Source of the DNA: Neptunicoccus cionae
GTDB taxonomy: Bacteria > Pseudomonadota > Alphaproteobacteria > Rhodobacterales > Rhodobacteraceae
Assembly (NCBI RefSeq): GCF_014643735.1
Contig: NZ_BMKA01000008.1
Span: forward strand, 1 to 64,000
Direction: 5' to 3'
Length of the DNA: 64,000 bases
A program made the translations under genes and the position numbers. Position 1 is the first letter of the stretch. Every line of letters begins with the position of its first letter. The notes under the pieces are model-generated. The model searched no databases. It saw nothing but the letters and a program-made list of their open reading frames with translations, and was not told the origin of the DNA. Of this stretch, positions 29,080 to 38,946 are shown one piece after another.

Positions 29080-29994
29080 TCACTCTCGCGTGTCTTTGAA
29101 ATCCAGACCCATTTCGGTGAAACGTTCAGCCTCGGTCTCCCAGCGCGGACGAACCTTGACCTGAAGGAACAGATGCACCTCGGCGCCAACCAGTTCTTTC
29201 AACTCTTGCCGCGAGGCCATGGAAACCGCTTTGATGGTTTCCCCCTTCGGCCCGACCGCAATCCCCTTATGCCCTTCACGGGTCACATAGATCACCTGAT
29301 CGATCCGCACAGAACCGTCTTTCTTCTGCTCCCAATTCTCGGTTTCCACCGTCAGGAAATAGGGCAGTTCCTGATGCAGACGCAGCATCAGTTTTTCGCG
29401 GGTGGTTTCCGCCGCGATCATGCGCAGGGGCACGTCGGCAATCTGGTCTTCGGGATACAGCCACGGGCTTTCCGGCAGGTTTTGCGCCAGGTACTTCGTC
29501 AGATCCTTCACCCCGTGACCCTTTTCAGCCGAGATCATGAAGACCTCCTCAAACGGGTACGCATTGGAGAGTTCCTGCGTCAGCGCCAGCAACCGCGCGG
29601 ATTCCACCTTGTCGATCTTGTTGATCGCAAGGGCAACTTTGGTGTTCTTGCCAACCTTGTTGCCCAGCTCTTCCAGAATCATCCGCACACCGGGCGACAT
29701 GCCGCGGTGGGCTTCGACCAAAAGAACGGTGATATCCGCATCCCCTGCCCCTGCCCAAGCGGCAGCAACCATAGCGCGGTCAAGATTACGGCGGGTGCGG
29801 AAAAGACCGGGGGTGTCGACAAATACGATCTGGGATTGATCCTCAATCGCGATACCGCGAATGCGCGCCCGTGTGGTCTGCACCTTATGGGTCACGATAG
29901 AGACTTTCGCCCCCACAATCCGGTTCATCAGCGTGGATTTCCCCGCGTTCGGCTCTCCGATCAGCGCCACGAATCCGGCCCGTGTTTCAGTCAT
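29080..29994 (-). CDS. era: GTPase Era
   Basis: Era is an essential GTPase that binds 16S rRNA and assists 30S assembly. The 304 residues contain GEPNAGKST (G1), a switch region around [14 protein letters not shown] (G3), NKID (G4) and a C-terminal KH domain with [15 protein letters not shown]. Two ATGs are possible: 30000 is too close to GGAG, and 29994 is well spaced, so I use 29994, which overlaps rnc by 8 nt. Confidence 0.97.
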   Translation of the reverse strand: MTETRAGFVALIGEPNAGKSTLMNRIVGAKVSIVTHKVQTTRARIRGIAIEDQSQIVFVDTPGLFRTRRNLDRAMVAAAWAGAGDADITVLLVEAHRGMSPGVRMILEELGNKVGKNTKVALAINKIDKVESARLLALTQELSNAYPFEEVFMISAEKGHGVKDLTKYLAQNLPESPWLYPEDQIADVPLRMIAAETTREKLMLRLHQELPYFLTVETENWEQKKDGSVRIDQVIYVTREGHKGIAVGPKGETIKAVSMASRQELKELVGAEVHLFLQVKVRPRWETEAERFTEMGLDFKDTRE

Positions 29995-30676
29995 TCTCAT
30001 TCTCCAGCTGCGTCAGAACCGCCTTAGCGGCGGCCTGTTGCGCATTGCGTTTACTTTCAGCGGCACCCCGTCCACGCAGCCCGTTGTCCAACTGGGCTTC
30101 GATCTCGAACTTAGGCGCGTGATCGGGTCCGGTGCGACCCACTTCTACATATTGCGGCGGCTTCATCCCACGGGCCTGCGCCCATTCCTGCAAGGTTGTC
30201 TTGGCGTCCCGCGCGTCTTCCTTGGCCGCGTCTATCCGGCTGTCCCACAGGCGCAGGATCAGGGCGCGGGCCACCTCAAAACCGGCATCACGGTAGACAG
30301 CGGCAAGAATTGCCTCCATCGCATCCGCCAGAATGGCCTGCTTGCGCCGCCCCCCCGAGATCATCTCGGAACGTCCCATTTTCAGCGCCGCCCCCAAATC
30401 CAACTCACGGGCGATATCCGCACAGGTTTCTTTACGCACCAGCGCGTTGAACCGTGGCGCCATCTGCCCTTCAGAAGCTGCCGGATCACGATCCGACAGT
30501 GCTTCGGCAATCACAAGGCCAAGCACCCGATCGCCCAGAAACTCCAGCCTCTGGTTGTCCGGGCGCGTGGCCGAGGACAAAGACGAATGGGTTACAGCCT
30601 GAATAAGATACTCGGGGTCTGCGAATTCATGCCCCAAACGGGCACTAAAGTCACGAAGTTCGGCAGCCAGCTTCAC
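29987..30676 (-). CDS. rnc: Ribonuclease III
   Basis: RNase III cleaves double-stranded RNA in rRNA and mRNA processing. The 229-residue protein has the signature [10 protein letters not shown] (E45, D49) and the second acidic pair D118/E121 in [16 protein letters not shown]-terminal double-stranded RNA-binding domain (about 155-225) follows. I place the start at the GTG at 30676, which overlaps the lepB stop by 4 nt (GTGA) and has AAGG at good spacing. The longer frame beginning at 30709 would sit inside lepB. Confidence 0.95.
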   Translation of the reverse strand: MKLAAELRDFSARLGHEFADPEYLIQAVTHSSLSSATRPDNQRLEFLGDRVLGLVIAEALSDRDPAASEGQMAPRFNALVRKETCADIARELDLGAALKMGRSEMISGGRRKQAILADAMEAILAAVYRDAGFEVARALILRLWDSRIDAAKEDARDAKTTLQEWAQARGMKPPQYVEVGRTGPDHAPKFEIEAQLDNGLRGRGAAESKRNAQQAAAKAVLTQLENEND

Positions 30677-31479
30677 TGGAGCGCCTTGAAGAAACGATCG
30701 CTGCGCCATGTCCAGAACGCCAGAATAGAGCTACCCGCAGATGAGAACATCACACGATCCGCGCGGCCGATCAGATAGGATTCCGGCACAAAGCCCACGC
30801 CATTGGGTTGGCGGAAGCGGCTGTCCGTAGAATTGTCGCGGTTGTCACCCATAAAGAAATAATGTCCTTCAGGAACGGTATAGACAGGCGTATTGTCCCC
30901 GCCGCGATCCCCGATGTTGAGGGTCAGATGGGAAACACCATTTGGCAAGGTTTCCACGAATTGCTCTTTGACACATTCTGCCCCGATCCCCACAGCGCCA
31001 TTGCCACAGGCAGGCAAGTTGCCCATTGGACCTTGAGAATCATAGGTTTCGACAAATGATCCCGCTGGCTCCATTGGGACTGGCGCGCCGTTGATGTTCA
31101 GTTGGCCGTTCACCACCTGCACCTTGTCACCCGGCAGGCCGATCAGACGTTTGATATAATCCGCTTCGCTGGCGGGGTGTTTGAACACGATGATATCACC
31201 CTGCTCCGGCTCTCCACCGAACAGCCGTCCGTCCCAATCCTTTGCAAAGCCACAGAAATTGAAACCGCGGATACTGGGACAGGACGCCCAGCTATAGCCG
31301 TAGGTGAATTTGTTCACGAAGAGAAAATCCCCGATCAGCAGGGTAGATTTCATGGAGCCTGAAGGAATCCAGAACGGCTGGAACAGAATGGTGCGGATAA
31401 TGCCTGCCAGAAACAAAGCCCAGAATATGGTCTTGAAAGTCTCTGCGATTCCGCCTGATTTTTCGCTTTTTTCTGCCAT
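30673..31479 (-). CDS. lepB: Signal peptidase I
   Basis: LepB removes signal peptides from Sec- and Tat-exported proteins. The 268-residue protein has an N-terminal membrane helix (about 16-36), the nucleophile S42 in [10 protein letters not shown], the general base K110 in [14 protein letters not shown] and the box E motif [11 protein letters not shown]. Cys-containing insertions ([14 protein letters not shown] and [13 protein letters not shown]) are periplasmic loops. It lies downstream of acpS and is translationally coupled to rnc. Confidence 0.97.
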   Translation of the reverse strand: MAEKSEKSGGIAETFKTIFWALFLAGIIRTILFQPFWIPSGSMKSTLLIGDFLFVNKFTYGYSWASCPSIRGFNFCGFAKDWDGRLFGGEPEQGDIIVFKHPASEADYIKRLIGLPGDKVQVVNGQLNINGAPVPMEPAGSFVETYDSQGPMGNLPACGNGAVGIGAECVKEQFVETLPNGVSHLTLNIGDRGGDNTPVYTVPEGHYFFMGDNRDNSTDSRFRQPNGVGFVPESYLIGRADRVMFSSAGSSILAFWTWRSDRFFKALQ

Positions 31480-31529
31480 TGCCGCCGCCTGTGTTCAAAT
31501 ATGCTGGCTACATGGCCTGTCAAAGGGGT

Positions 31530-31931
31530 TTAGTCAACTGGTGTAGCCTCTATCACCACAAAGGCCTGCGCCCACGGATGGTCATCTGTCAGTGAAACAT
31601 GCACCACCGCACGGTGGCCGGGTGGTGTAAGTTCATCGAGCCGTTTGGCCGCCCATCCGGTCAGTTCCATCACCGGCTGCCCGGTCCGCATGTTGCGCAC
31701 GGACATATCCTTCCACGCGATGCCCATCCGCAATCCAGTGCCGAGCGCCTTGGAACAGGCCTCTTTCGCGGCCCAGCGTTTGGCATAGGTACCAACCGTA
31801 TCGCGGCGACGCTCTGCCTTGGCCTGTTCAACATCGGTAAAGACACGATTGCGAAACCGATCGCCAAAGCGCTCCAGTGTGCCTGCAATCCGGTCGATGT
31901 TGGCCAGATCGGTTCCGATACCCAAAATCAT
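31530..31931 (-). CDS. acpS: Holo-ACP synthase
   Basis: AcpS attaches 4'-phosphopantetheine from CoA to apo-acyl carrier protein. The 133-residue protein has the metal-binding aspartate in [14 protein letters not shown] and the second conserved block [16 protein letters not shown] choose the ATG at 31931, because the open frame begins with a TTG three codons earlier. It lies 22 nt after pdxJ. The pdxJ-acpS-lepB order is common in proteobacteria. Confidence 0.96.
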   Translation of the reverse strand: MILGIGTDLANIDRIAGTLERFGDRFRNRVFTDVEQAKAERRRDTVGTYAKRWAAKEACSKALGTGLRMGIAWKDMSVRNMRTGQPVMELTGWAAKRLDELTPPGHRAVVHVSLTDDHPWAQAFVVIEATPVD

Positions 31932-31953
31932 TGAAAGCAACCTGACAAACGCG

Positions 31954-32706
31954 TCATATCCCTGACCGCGCCTCGTCCATCAGGACGCGCATCCGCAGAA
32001 TCGCTGTTTCCAACCCTGTGAAAATAGCTTCCCCGATCAGGAAGTGGCCGATGTTCAGTTCTTGCACCTCCGGCAAGGCGGCGATCGGCTTTACCGTGTC
32101 ATAGGTCAGCCCGTGGCCCGCGTGGACCTCTAGCCCCAGATCCGCCGCAAAAGCTGCCATATCCCGCAGGCGGGCAAATTCGGCGTCCCGCTCTTCAAAC
32201 CGGCCTTCTGCGTGGGCATCACAGTACGCCCCTGTGTGCAATTCAATCACCGGCGCACCGATCCGTGCTGCCGCTTCAATCTGGGGCTTGTCAGCTGCGA
32301 TAAAGATGGAAACCCGACAGCCCGCGTCCCGCAATGGCGCGATGAAATGGGCGAGTTTGTTCTGTTCCCGCGCCACTTCCAGACCGCCCTCGGTTGTGCG
32401 CTCCTCGCGTTTTTCGGGAACGATACAAACGGCATGGGGCGTGTGGCGCAGGGCAATCGCCAGCATTTCGTCCGTGGCGGCCATTTCAAAGTTCAACGGC
32501 ACCGTCAGCCCCTCTACAAGCGCCTCAATGTCGGGATCCGTAATATGGCGGCGGTCTTCGCGCAGATGGGCGGTGATCCCGTCCGCACCGGCCTGTTCCG
32601 CCAAAAGGGCCGCGCGCAGCGGATCAGGCGTATCGCCCCCCCGTGCATTCCGAACCGTTGCCACGTGATCTATGTTCACACCCAGTCGCAATTTGCCCGT
32701 CGCCAT
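31954..32706 (-). CDS. pdxJ: Pyridoxine 5'-phosphate synthase
   Basis: PdxJ closes the pyridoxine ring from 1-deoxyxylulose 5-phosphate and 3-amino-2-oxopropyl phosphate in vitamin B6 synthesis. The 250-residue TIM barrel has [17 protein letters not shown] at the N-terminus, HLREDRRHI, the ELHTGAYCD segment and the C-terminal [12 protein letters not shown] phosphate site. Length and motifs are complete. It sits upstream of acpS in the same operon. Confidence 0.97.
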   Translation of the reverse strand: MATGKLRLGVNIDHVATVRNARGGDTPDPLRAALLAEQAGADGITAHLREDRRHITDPDIEALVEGLTVPLNFEMAATDEMLAIALRHTPHAVCIVPEKREERTTEGGLEVAREQNKLAHFIAPLRDAGCRVSIFIAADKPQIEAAARIGAPVIELHTGAYCDAHAEGRFEERDAEFARLRDMAAFAADLGLEVHAGHGLTYDTVKPIAALPEVQELNIGHFLIGEAIFTGLETAILRMRVLMDEARSGI

Positions 32707-32727
32707 CCGCCATTCCTTCCAGTCTGC

Positions 32728-33363
32728 TTAATCCGCCTTCTGCTGGCGCTTGGCCCGCAGGTCGTGAAACTTTTTCAGTAACGCACCTTTACGCCGGTGC
32801 TGATAAGCCGAGATCATCGGCTTGGACACAAAATACAGAACCAGCGCGCAGATCAACCCCGGAACAATCCCGCCCACCAGATAGGGCCAGAACACATCAT
32901 AAAAGAACGATGTCACCCCGTGCCACGGACTTGGCGGATAACCGAACAAGGCCTTGGTATTGTCCAAAATTGTGCCCCAAGTTTGGACAACCCCGTGCTT
33001 TACCCGATGCCAGACACGGCCTTCGTGATCTTCCCCAAGCATCCACAAGCCCAACCGGTAGCTGGTGGCTGCAATGATTGGAAAAGAGATCGGGTTCCCG
33101 ACAAACGTCCCGAGCAATGCCGCAAGCACATTGCCGCGCAACACAAACGCCAGTCCGGCTGCCAGAAAGAAATGAAGCCCGAAGAACGGAGTAAACGTCA
33201 CAAATGCACCACAGGCAATCCCGAGCGCGATTTTATGGGGCGTATCTGGCAACCGCTTGATCCGGTGTTTCACATAGCCAAAAGCGCGCTTCCAACCCGA
33301 CTTGGGATAGAAGAACTCTGCAATGGTTTGCAGCCACGTCCTTTGCTTTCTGCGTTTGAACAC
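32728..33363 (-). CDS. DUF2062 membrane protein
   Basis: This 211-residue protein has a basic N-terminus and about three membrane helices. It shows the DUF2062 core: PHKIALGIACGAFVTFTPFFG followed by GNVLAALLGTFVGNPISFP. Function is unknown, but the family is widespread in proteobacteria. Translation probably starts at the GTG at 33363, eight bases from AAAAGG. It lies between relA/spoT and pdxJ on the same strand. Confidence 0.88.
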   Translation of the reverse strand: MFKRRKQRTWLQTIAEFFYPKSGWKRAFGYVKHRIKRLPDTPHKIALGIACGAFVTFTPFFGLHFFLAAGLAFVLRGNVLAALLGTFVGNPISFPIIAATSYRLGLWMLGEDHEGRVWHRVKHGVVQTWGTILDNTKALFGYPPSPWHGVTSFFYDVFWPYLVGGIVPGLICALVLYFVSKPMISAYQHRRKGALLKKFHDLRAKRQQKAD

Positions 33364-33432
33364 CCGAGATGCCTTTTGATCTTGTTGAACTGCATGTAGC
33401 GCTGTTGATACGGTGGCGCCAGAACCCGCAGA

Positions 33433-35586
33433 TCACTCTGTCTGGCGATTTCGGTTTTTGCGCAACACCTGTGCGACGTCCGAATCAGCTTCGACCGCTG
33501 TGAGGACGTTGATCAAATGTTCCACATCCCGCACCTCTATATCAATCGTCATCCGGTAAAAATCCTGTTTACGATCAGTGAATTCAAGGTTTGAGATGTT
33601 GGAATTATGCTCTCCGATCAAGGTGCAAATCCGGCCAAGAACACCCGCATCATTGGCCATCGTGACCTCGATGGTCGCTTCCTGATCGGCCATTCTTTTG
33701 CCGTCGAGCCAGCGCAAATCGATCCAGCGTTCAAGCGAGTCTTCGTACTCTACCAACCGCTCGCAATCGATCCGGTGCACCAGCACGCCGCTGCCCCGTG
33801 TGGCGATGCCGACAATCCGCTCCCCCGGCAGGGGTTGGCAGCAGGCGCTGGTCTGGGCGAATTGGCCCGGTTCAAGCCCGATAATCCGTTCCGCCGGTTC
33901 TTCTTGGGTGAGTTCATCCACACGAACCAATTCAGGATAGAGAACCCCGACCAGTTCTGTTCCGGTCATCTCGGCACTGCCAATCTTGGCCAGCAATTCT
34001 TCGGCTGACCCGATCCCCATATGAGCCGCAGCCGTGCCAAGCGCCTTATCCGTGGCTTTCTTGCCGACCCGTTCCAGCGCAACCCGCGCCAGTTCACGTC
34101 CCAACCGCACAAAACCGTCGCGGTGTTCTTCGCGCAAGGCTTTGCGGATCGCGGATTTGGCCCGCCCCGTTACGGCAATGTCCATCCATGTGGACTGCGG
34201 ACGCTGCCCCTCGGCGGTGGTAATTTCCACCGACTGACCGTTGCGCAGCCGCGTCCAGAGTGGCACACGCCGTCCGTCCACCTTAGCCCCGACACAGGCA
34301 GAGCCAATTCGGGTGTGGATCGCATAGGCAAAATCAATCGGCGTGGCGCCGCGGGGCAACTTGATCACATCCCCCTTAGGAGAGAAACAGAACACCTGAT
34401 CCGCGAACATATCCAGCTTCACATGTTCGAGGAATTCCTCGTTCATGTCGTTGTTGGCCACATGTTCCGTCAATTCTTCGAGCCATTTGAACGGGTCGAC
34501 AGCAAAGGGGTTCGCGGCCCGCTCGCCGTTGCGATAGGACCAGTGAGCCGCAACGCCGGATTCTGCGACTTCGTGCATCTGTTGGGTGCGGATCTGGATT
34601 TCTACCCGCTTGCCATCGCGCCCTGATACCGTGGTGTGAATGCTGCGATAGCCGTTGGACTTCGGTTGGCTGACATAGTCTTTGAACCGCCCCGGAACAG
34701 CCCGCCAGCGCCGGTGGACCAGCCCTAAGGCGGCATAAATATCGTCTTCGGATTGGGTAATGATGCGAAACCCGAAAATATCAGAAAGCCTTGAAAAGCC
34801 TTCTTTCTTCTCCTCCATCTTGCGCCAGATAGAATAGGGTTTCTTTTCACGACCAAGAACCGTGGCTTCCACACCGGCTTTCTTCAGCAGATCGCGAATG
34901 TCCTGCGTGATCTGGGGCGTGACATCGCCGGTTTCCTTGCGCAGGGTCAGGAAGCGGCGCATGATCGAATTGCGCGCTTCGGGATTGAGGACGCGGAACG
35001 ACAGGTCTTCCAGTTCCTCGCGCATCCATTGCATTCCCATGCGACCGGCCAGAGGCGCATAGATTTCCATGGTTTCGCGGGCTTTGCGTTCCTGTTTGGG
35101 TCCGACCATATGCCGGATCGTGCGCATGTTGTGCAGACGGTCGCTCAGCTTCACAAGGATCACCCGCACGTCCTTGGACATGGCGAGCAGCAGTTTGCGG
35201 AAATTTTCGGCCTGTTTGTTGTCCTTGGACGACAGTTCCAGATTGGTCAGCTTGGTGACACCGTCGACCAGTTGGGCGACCTCCGTGCCAAAGCGTTTCT
35301 CAACAGCCTGATAGGTGGATTTCGTGTCTTCCACCGTGTCATGCAGCAAGGCGGTAATGATCGTGTCATCGTCCAGCCGCTGTTCGGCCAGAATCATCGC
35401 AACTGCTATCGGGTGGGTAAAATACGGCTCGCCGGAATGACGGGTTTGCCCCGTGTGCATCAGCTTGCCATATTCATAGGCCGCCTCGATACGCTCCACG
35501 TTGCAATTGGGATTATACGTCCTGACCAGATCCACAAGGACCTGAGCAGGCACCATTTCAGTATTGGTTTGAACAGAAGGCCCCAT
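33433..35586 (-). CDS. relA: Bifunctional (p)ppGpp synthetase/hydrolase
   Basis: This Rel-type enzyme of 717 residues controls the stringent response alarmone. In order it has an HD hydrolase domain with HDTVEDT (about 86-92), a synthetase domain (about 240-355) containing FGFRIITQSEDDIY and a GYRSIHTTV segment, a TGS domain (about 395-455), a helical region with conserved cysteines (SACCQPLPGERIVGI) and a C-terminal ACT domain. The intact HD motif supports hydrolase activity as well as synthesis. It starts 6 nt after the rpoZ stop, the usual rpoZ-spoT arrangement. Confidence 0.96.
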   Translation of the reverse strand: MGPSVQTNTEMVPAQVLVDLVRTYNPNCNVERIEAAYEYGKLMHTGQTRHSGEPYFTHPIAVAMILAEQRLDDDTIITALLHDTVEDTKSTYQAVEKRFGTEVAQLVDGVTKLTNLELSSKDNKQAENFRKLLLAMSKDVRVILVKLSDRLHNMRTIRHMVGPKQERKARETMEIYAPLAGRMGMQWMREELEDLSFRVLNPEARNSIMRRFLTLRKETGDVTPQITQDIRDLLKKAGVEATVLGREKKPYSIWRKMEEKKEGFSRLSDIFGFRIITQSEDDIYAALGLVHRRWRAVPGRFKDYVSQPKSNGYRSIHTTVSGRDGKRVEIQIRTQQMHEVAESGVAAHWSYRNGERAANPFAVDPFKWLEELTEHVANNDMNEEFLEHVKLDMFADQVFCFSPKGDVIKLPRGATPIDFAYAIHTRIGSACVGAKVDGRRVPLWTRLRNGQSVEITTAEGQRPQSTWMDIAVTGRAKSAIRKALREEHRDGFVRLGRELARVALERVGKKATDKALGTAAAHMGIGSAEELLAKIGSAEMTGTELVGVLYPELVRVDELTQEEPAERIIGLEPGQFAQTSACCQPLPGERIVGIATRGSGVLVHRIDCERLVEYEDSLERWIDLRWLDGKRMADQEATIEVTMANDAGVLGRICTLIGEHNSNISNLEFTDRKQDFYRMTIDIEVRDVEHLINVLTAVEADSDVAQVLRKNRNRQTE

Positions 35587-35592
35587 TCAGCC

Positions 35593-35943
35593 TTATTTCA
35601 TTTCTTGCGCTTCCATCAGCGCGCGCAACAGGTTTTCTTCGGACATATCATCATCCGGCTTATCCTGCTCTGTCCCCATCAACAGTGCCATTTGATCTTC
35701 TTCCGGCTCGTCGACTTCGATCTGTGTCTGGTAGCTTTCGATCGCAGCTTCACGAAGCTGTTCTGCTGTCAATGTTTCCTCGGCGATTTCGCGCAGGGCA
35801 ACAACCGGATTTTTGTCGTTATCACGCGGCACGGTGATTTCACCACCAGTCGAAATCTCACGCGCCCGATGTGCAGCCAGCAGGACCAACTCGAAACGGT
35901 TCGCGACTTTATCTACGCAATCTTCAACTGTAACACGTGCCAT
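35593..35943 (-). CDS. rpoZ: RNA polymerase omega subunit
   Basis: Omega helps assemble RNA polymerase and forms part of a ppGpp-binding site. The 116-residue protein starts at [13 protein letters not shown] and has the conserved [16 protein letters not shown] segment. The C-terminus is long, acidic and typical of alphaproteobacteria. I use the ATG at 35943; the open frame begins 14 codons earlier without conserved sequence. Co-transcription with relA/spoT links the target and the synthesiser of ppGpp. Confidence 0.96.
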   Translation of the reverse strand: MARVTVEDCVDKVANRFELVLLAAHRAREISTGGEITVPRDNDKNPVVALREIAEETLTAEQLREAAIESYQTQIEVDEPEEDQMALLMGTEQDKPDDDMSEENLLRALMEAQEMK

Positions 35944-36029
35944 ATTGGAAAACTCCGGCGTTTTGGGGATATCAAGAGTGCGCAAATAGCCGCTTTCATG
36001 CAGGATTGCAAGGGCTATGCGGCAGGAGT

Positions 36030-36647
36030 TTACCCCTGACCGACAGCGCCGCCTTCGCTGTAAGGCACTATTTCCGCAAGGTCTTCTGCATTAAAGGCCG
36101 CGATCATTTCGTCGACAGTGCATTCAAGCACCGGATGGCGCCAGTTTGAAGCAACATCACGCAAGGGAATCAGTACGAAGAGTCGGTCCTGGATTCGGGG
36201 GTGTGGCAGGATAATTTGCTCCGGAGCGCGCTTCAACTGCAATTTCAGAGGTAAATCGCGCCATTGTGAAAATGTCGCAATGTCGGGCATTATCTGGCCG
36301 TCATAATCAATCAGATCCAAGTCAATCACCCGCGCTTCCCAGCGTTTTTCGCGGGTACGGCCGATGCGCTCCTCAACCTTATGTAGCTGCTCCAAAACCA
36401 CTTCTGCAGAAAGCGCGGTTTCGCAATAAACAACCGCATTTACAAAATCCGGACCTGTTCCGGCGGGGAAAGCAGGCGTGCGAAAAAACCTGCTGGTTTC
36501 AACCACAAATAGGCCGATACTTGACAAGTCATCAATTGCAGCTTCTACTATTTTTACTGAAGCGCCAATTTCGTTTGACAGGTTCGAACCCAAAGCAATT
36601 AAGCACTTTGTAAGATCTTCTCGGGCATTTTGTTGTTGCAGTAGCAA
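36030..36647 (-). CDS. folK: HPPK (folate pathway pyrophosphokinase)
   Basis: FolK transfers pyrophosphate from ATP to 6-hydroxymethyl-7,8-dihydropterin. The 205 residues include the start-proximal CLIALGSNL, the RFFRTPAFP segment and the key [16 protein letters not shown] motif with the catalytic arginines and magnesium-binding aspartates. No ATG precedes the conserved core. The likely start is the TTG at 36647, eight bases from TAGG, because an in-frame stop lies just upstream. The sequence looks more AT-rich than its neighbours by eye. Confidence 0.9.
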   Translation of the reverse strand: MLLQQQNAREDLTKCLIALGSNLSNEIGASVKIVEAAIDDLSSIGLFVVETSRFFRTPAFPAGTGPDFVNAVVYCETALSAEVVLEQLHKVEERIGRTREKRWEARVIDLDLIDYDGQIMPDIATFSQWRDLPLKLQLKRAPEQIILPHPRIQDRLFVLIPLRDVASNWRHPVLECTVDEMIAAFNAEDLAEIVPYSEGGAVGQG

Positions 36648-36742
36648 AATTAGAACCTATTTTCTGCGGAGTTTCAGCCGGATCACAACACGCCAATAAC
36701 CGACACCGCACTGGCTGAACAGACATTTTGGAAGGATCAATT

Positions 36743-37321
36743 ATGTTCTATCGCGACGAGCGTCTGGCATTGTTCATTGACGGCTCAAATCTCTATGCAG
36801 CGGCCAAAGCCCTTGGCTTTGACATAGACTACAAACTACTCCGATCGGAATTCATGCGTCGGGGTAAGCTTCTGCGTGCATTCTACTATACAGCTCTTTT
36901 GGAAAGTGACGAATACTCTCCGATCCGCCCGCTGGTGGACTGGCTGAACTATAACGGTTTCAACATGGTGACGAAACCGGCCAAGGAATACACCGACAGC
37001 ATGGGTCGCCGTAAGGTGAAAGGTAACATGGACATCGAACTTTGCGTCGATGCGATGGAGCTGGCTCCGCATGTGGATCACATTGTGTTGTTCTCCGGCG
37101 ACGGCGACTACCGCCCGATGATTGAATCCCTGCAACGCAATGGCGTTCGGGTTTCTGTTGTCTCCACCATTCGCAGCCAGCCACCAATGATCTCGGACGA
37201 TCTGCGCCGTCAGGCCGATAACTTTATCGAACTGGACGAGCTGCGGGACGTTATCGGACGGCCACCGCGCCCCGAAGGCGAAGACCAGCGGAGCGAGCCT
37301 GAATACGAGACGGAAAACTAA
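36743..37321 (+). CDS. NYN domain (LabA/DUF88) protein
   Basis: This 192-residue protein has a PIN-like NYN domain. It carries the acidic residues expected for a metal-dependent RNase: D17 in ALFIDGSNLYAA, then KGNMDIELCVDAM and the later VLFSGDGDYRPMIESLQ. The acidic C-terminal tail looks disordered. Family members are proposed ribonucleases, though the target is unknown. I use the ATG at 36743 after GGAAGGA. It is divergent from folK and ends in a classic terminator. Confidence 0.9.
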   Translation: MFYRDERLALFIDGSNLYAAAKALGFDIDYKLLRSEFMRRGKLLRAFYYTALLESDEYSPIRPLVDWLNYNGFNMVTKPAKEYTDSMGRRKVKGNMDIELCVDAMELAPHVDHIVLFSGDGDYRPMIESLQRNGVRVSVVSTIRSQPPMISDDLRRQADNFIELDELRDVIGRPPRPEGEDQRSEPEYETEN

Positions 37322-37326
37322 TAATT

Positions 37327-37351
37327 AAAGGCGCCTGCGGGCGCCTTTTTT
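37327..37351 (+). terminator. Rho-independent terminator after the NYN gene
   Basis: A 9-bp stem (AAAGGCGCC at 37327-37335 with GGCGCCTTT at 37340-37348) has a four-base TGCG loop and runs into a six-T tract (37346-37351). It lies 6 nt after the stop codon. It is the clearest intrinsic terminator in the window. Confidence 0.93.
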
Positions 37352-37407
37352 CTGCGGACAACCCGAAATCGATTTTCCCGAACTGTAGCGGATATGAAAT
37401 TGACCAA

Positions 37408-37761
37408 ATGAACCGCGAAGACTTCAACACCTTTTGCGCCGCTCTCCCCCAGACCAGCCACGTCGTTCAATGGGGCAATTCAGATGTCTGGAAAGTTGGC
37501 GGCAAGGTCTTTGCACTCTGTGGCTGGAATGACGGCAGGGACGCTTTTACCTTCAAAGCGCGGCCCATCGCATTTGAGGTTCTCTCTGATCAACCGGGCA
37601 TCCGTCCTGCCCCCTACCTCGCGTCCCGCGGGTTGAAGTGGCTGCAACAATACGATGAACCAGGTTTGTCCGATGACGAACTTCAGGCGCATCTGCGGGA
37701 AAGCTATGACATGGTCGTGGCAAAGTTGACCAAAAAGAAGCGTAACGAACTCGGTTTATAG
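37408..37761 (+). CDS. MmcQ/YjbR family protein
   Basis: This 117-residue cytosolic protein has a YjbR (CyaY-like fold) domain. Features are the N-terminal FCAALPQTSHVVQWGN, VFALCGW in the centre and the C-terminal LRESYDMVVAKLTKKKR. Members are described as possible DNA-binding proteins of unknown role. The ribosome site is weak. It appears monocistronic, between a terminator and the desaturase gene. Confidence 0.88.
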   Translation: MNREDFNTFCAALPQTSHVVQWGNSDVWKVGGKVFALCGWNDGRDAFTFKARPIAFEVLSDQPGIRPAPYLASRGLKWLQQYDEPGLSDDELQAHLRESYDMVVAKLTKKKRNELGL

Positions 37762-37866
37762 GCGGTTTGTCCCGCGTTTGCCCCTAAGGCAGGTTGCTTA
37801 AGGGAACCCCGTAGCCTAAACCCGTGCGCAAAGACGAATACAGATCAGGCAAGGAACCCCTGCTTC

Positions 37867-38919
37867 ATGGACAACCCCCAACGGGCGGATGCACTCCAGA
37901 CTTCCGAAAAATCCGCACGCGACTGGGCCCTTAGCCTTGCGCAATACCGCAAACCAAATACCCGACGCGCCGTTTACGAGCTTGCCGCCAGCCTCTTGCC
38001 TTTTGTCGGCCTATGGGCGCTGGCGTGGTGGATGATTCCGCACAGCGCCGTATTGTCAGTGCTGATCGCAATCGTAAACGGCGGGTTTCTGGTCCGGTTG
38101 TTCGCAATCCAGCACGATTGTGGCCACGGCGCCTTTGTTAAGAACTCGAAAGCCTCTAACTGGATCGGACGCTGCCTTGGCGTGCTGACGCTGACACCCT
38201 ATGCGGTCTGGCGCAAATCCCATTCCCACCACCACAGCACCTCTGGCAATCTCGATCACCGTGGCATGGGCGATGTACACACTAAAACCGTTGCTGAATA
38301 CGCCGAGCTGAACCGCTGGCAGAAGTTTGGCTACCGGCTGTACCGCTCTCCGTTTGTGCTATTCGGCTTGGGCCCGGTCTATCTGTTCGTTTTGCAAAAC
38401 CGTTTGCCGATCGGCTTGATGACGGCAGGACGCATTTACTGGATTTCTGCGATGGGCACCAATGCGGTGCTGGCGCTGATGTTGGGGCTGATCGCTTATT
38501 TCGGCGGGATCTGGCCATTGCTGCTGGTCTTTGCGCCAACTGTCATGACCGCCGCTGCCGCTGGCGTTTGGCTGTTTTACGTCCAGCACCAGTTTGAGGA
38601 AACCCATTGGGACCGGGATGAAGCCTGGAACATCCAAGACGCCGCGTTCCACGGCAGTTCCTATTATAAGCTACCTGCGTTTTTGAACTGGCTCACTGCC
38701 TATATCGGCGTGCATCATGTGCACCACCTGAACTGCCGCATCCCGTTCTATCGCCTGCCTGAAGTCCTCAGCGACCACACTAGACTGGCTCATATCCAGA
38801 TCATCACACTGGCCGAGAGCTTTCATTGCGCGCGTTTGCATCTCTGGGACGAAGACCAGCGCCGCCTGTTGTCATTTGCTCATGCCAACAAACTTATCGC
38901 GGCCCAGCGCCCCGCTTAA
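37867..38919 (+). CDS. Membrane fatty acid desaturase
   Basis: This 350-residue di-iron desaturase has all three histidine boxes: HDCGH (83-87), HSHHH (119-123) and HHVHH (283-287). It has four to six membrane helices (about 40-75, 170-240). The box spacing and the second box preceded by VWRKSHS resemble omega-6/delta-12 type desaturases that act on lipid acyl chains, but substrate and position are not determined. The ATG at 37867 follows AAGGAACC. A role in cold adaptation of membranes is inference. Confidence 0.9.
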   Translation: MDNPQRADALQTSEKSARDWALSLAQYRKPNTRRAVYELAASLLPFVGLWALAWWMIPHSAVLSVLIAIVNGGFLVRLFAIQHDCGHGAFVKNSKASNWIGRCLGVLTLTPYAVWRKSHSHHHSTSGNLDHRGMGDVHTKTVAEYAELNRWQKFGYRLYRSPFVLFGLGPVYLFVLQNRLPIGLMTAGRIYWISAMGTNAVLALMLGLIAYFGGIWPLLLVFAPTVMTAAAAGVWLFYVQHQFEETHWDRDEAWNIQDAAFHGSSYYKLPAFLNWLTAYIGVHHVHHLNCRIPFYRLPEVLSDHTRLAHIQIITLAESFHCARLHLWDEDQRRLLSFAHANKLIAAQRPA

Positions 38920-38946
38920 ACAGAGACCAGCATCAGGCCGCTGCCA

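Noticed and set aside
35029-36039. A 336-residue plus-strand frame opposite relA/spoT and rpoZ
   Set aside because: It is antisense to two well-supported genes and has no ribosome site or recognisable motif.
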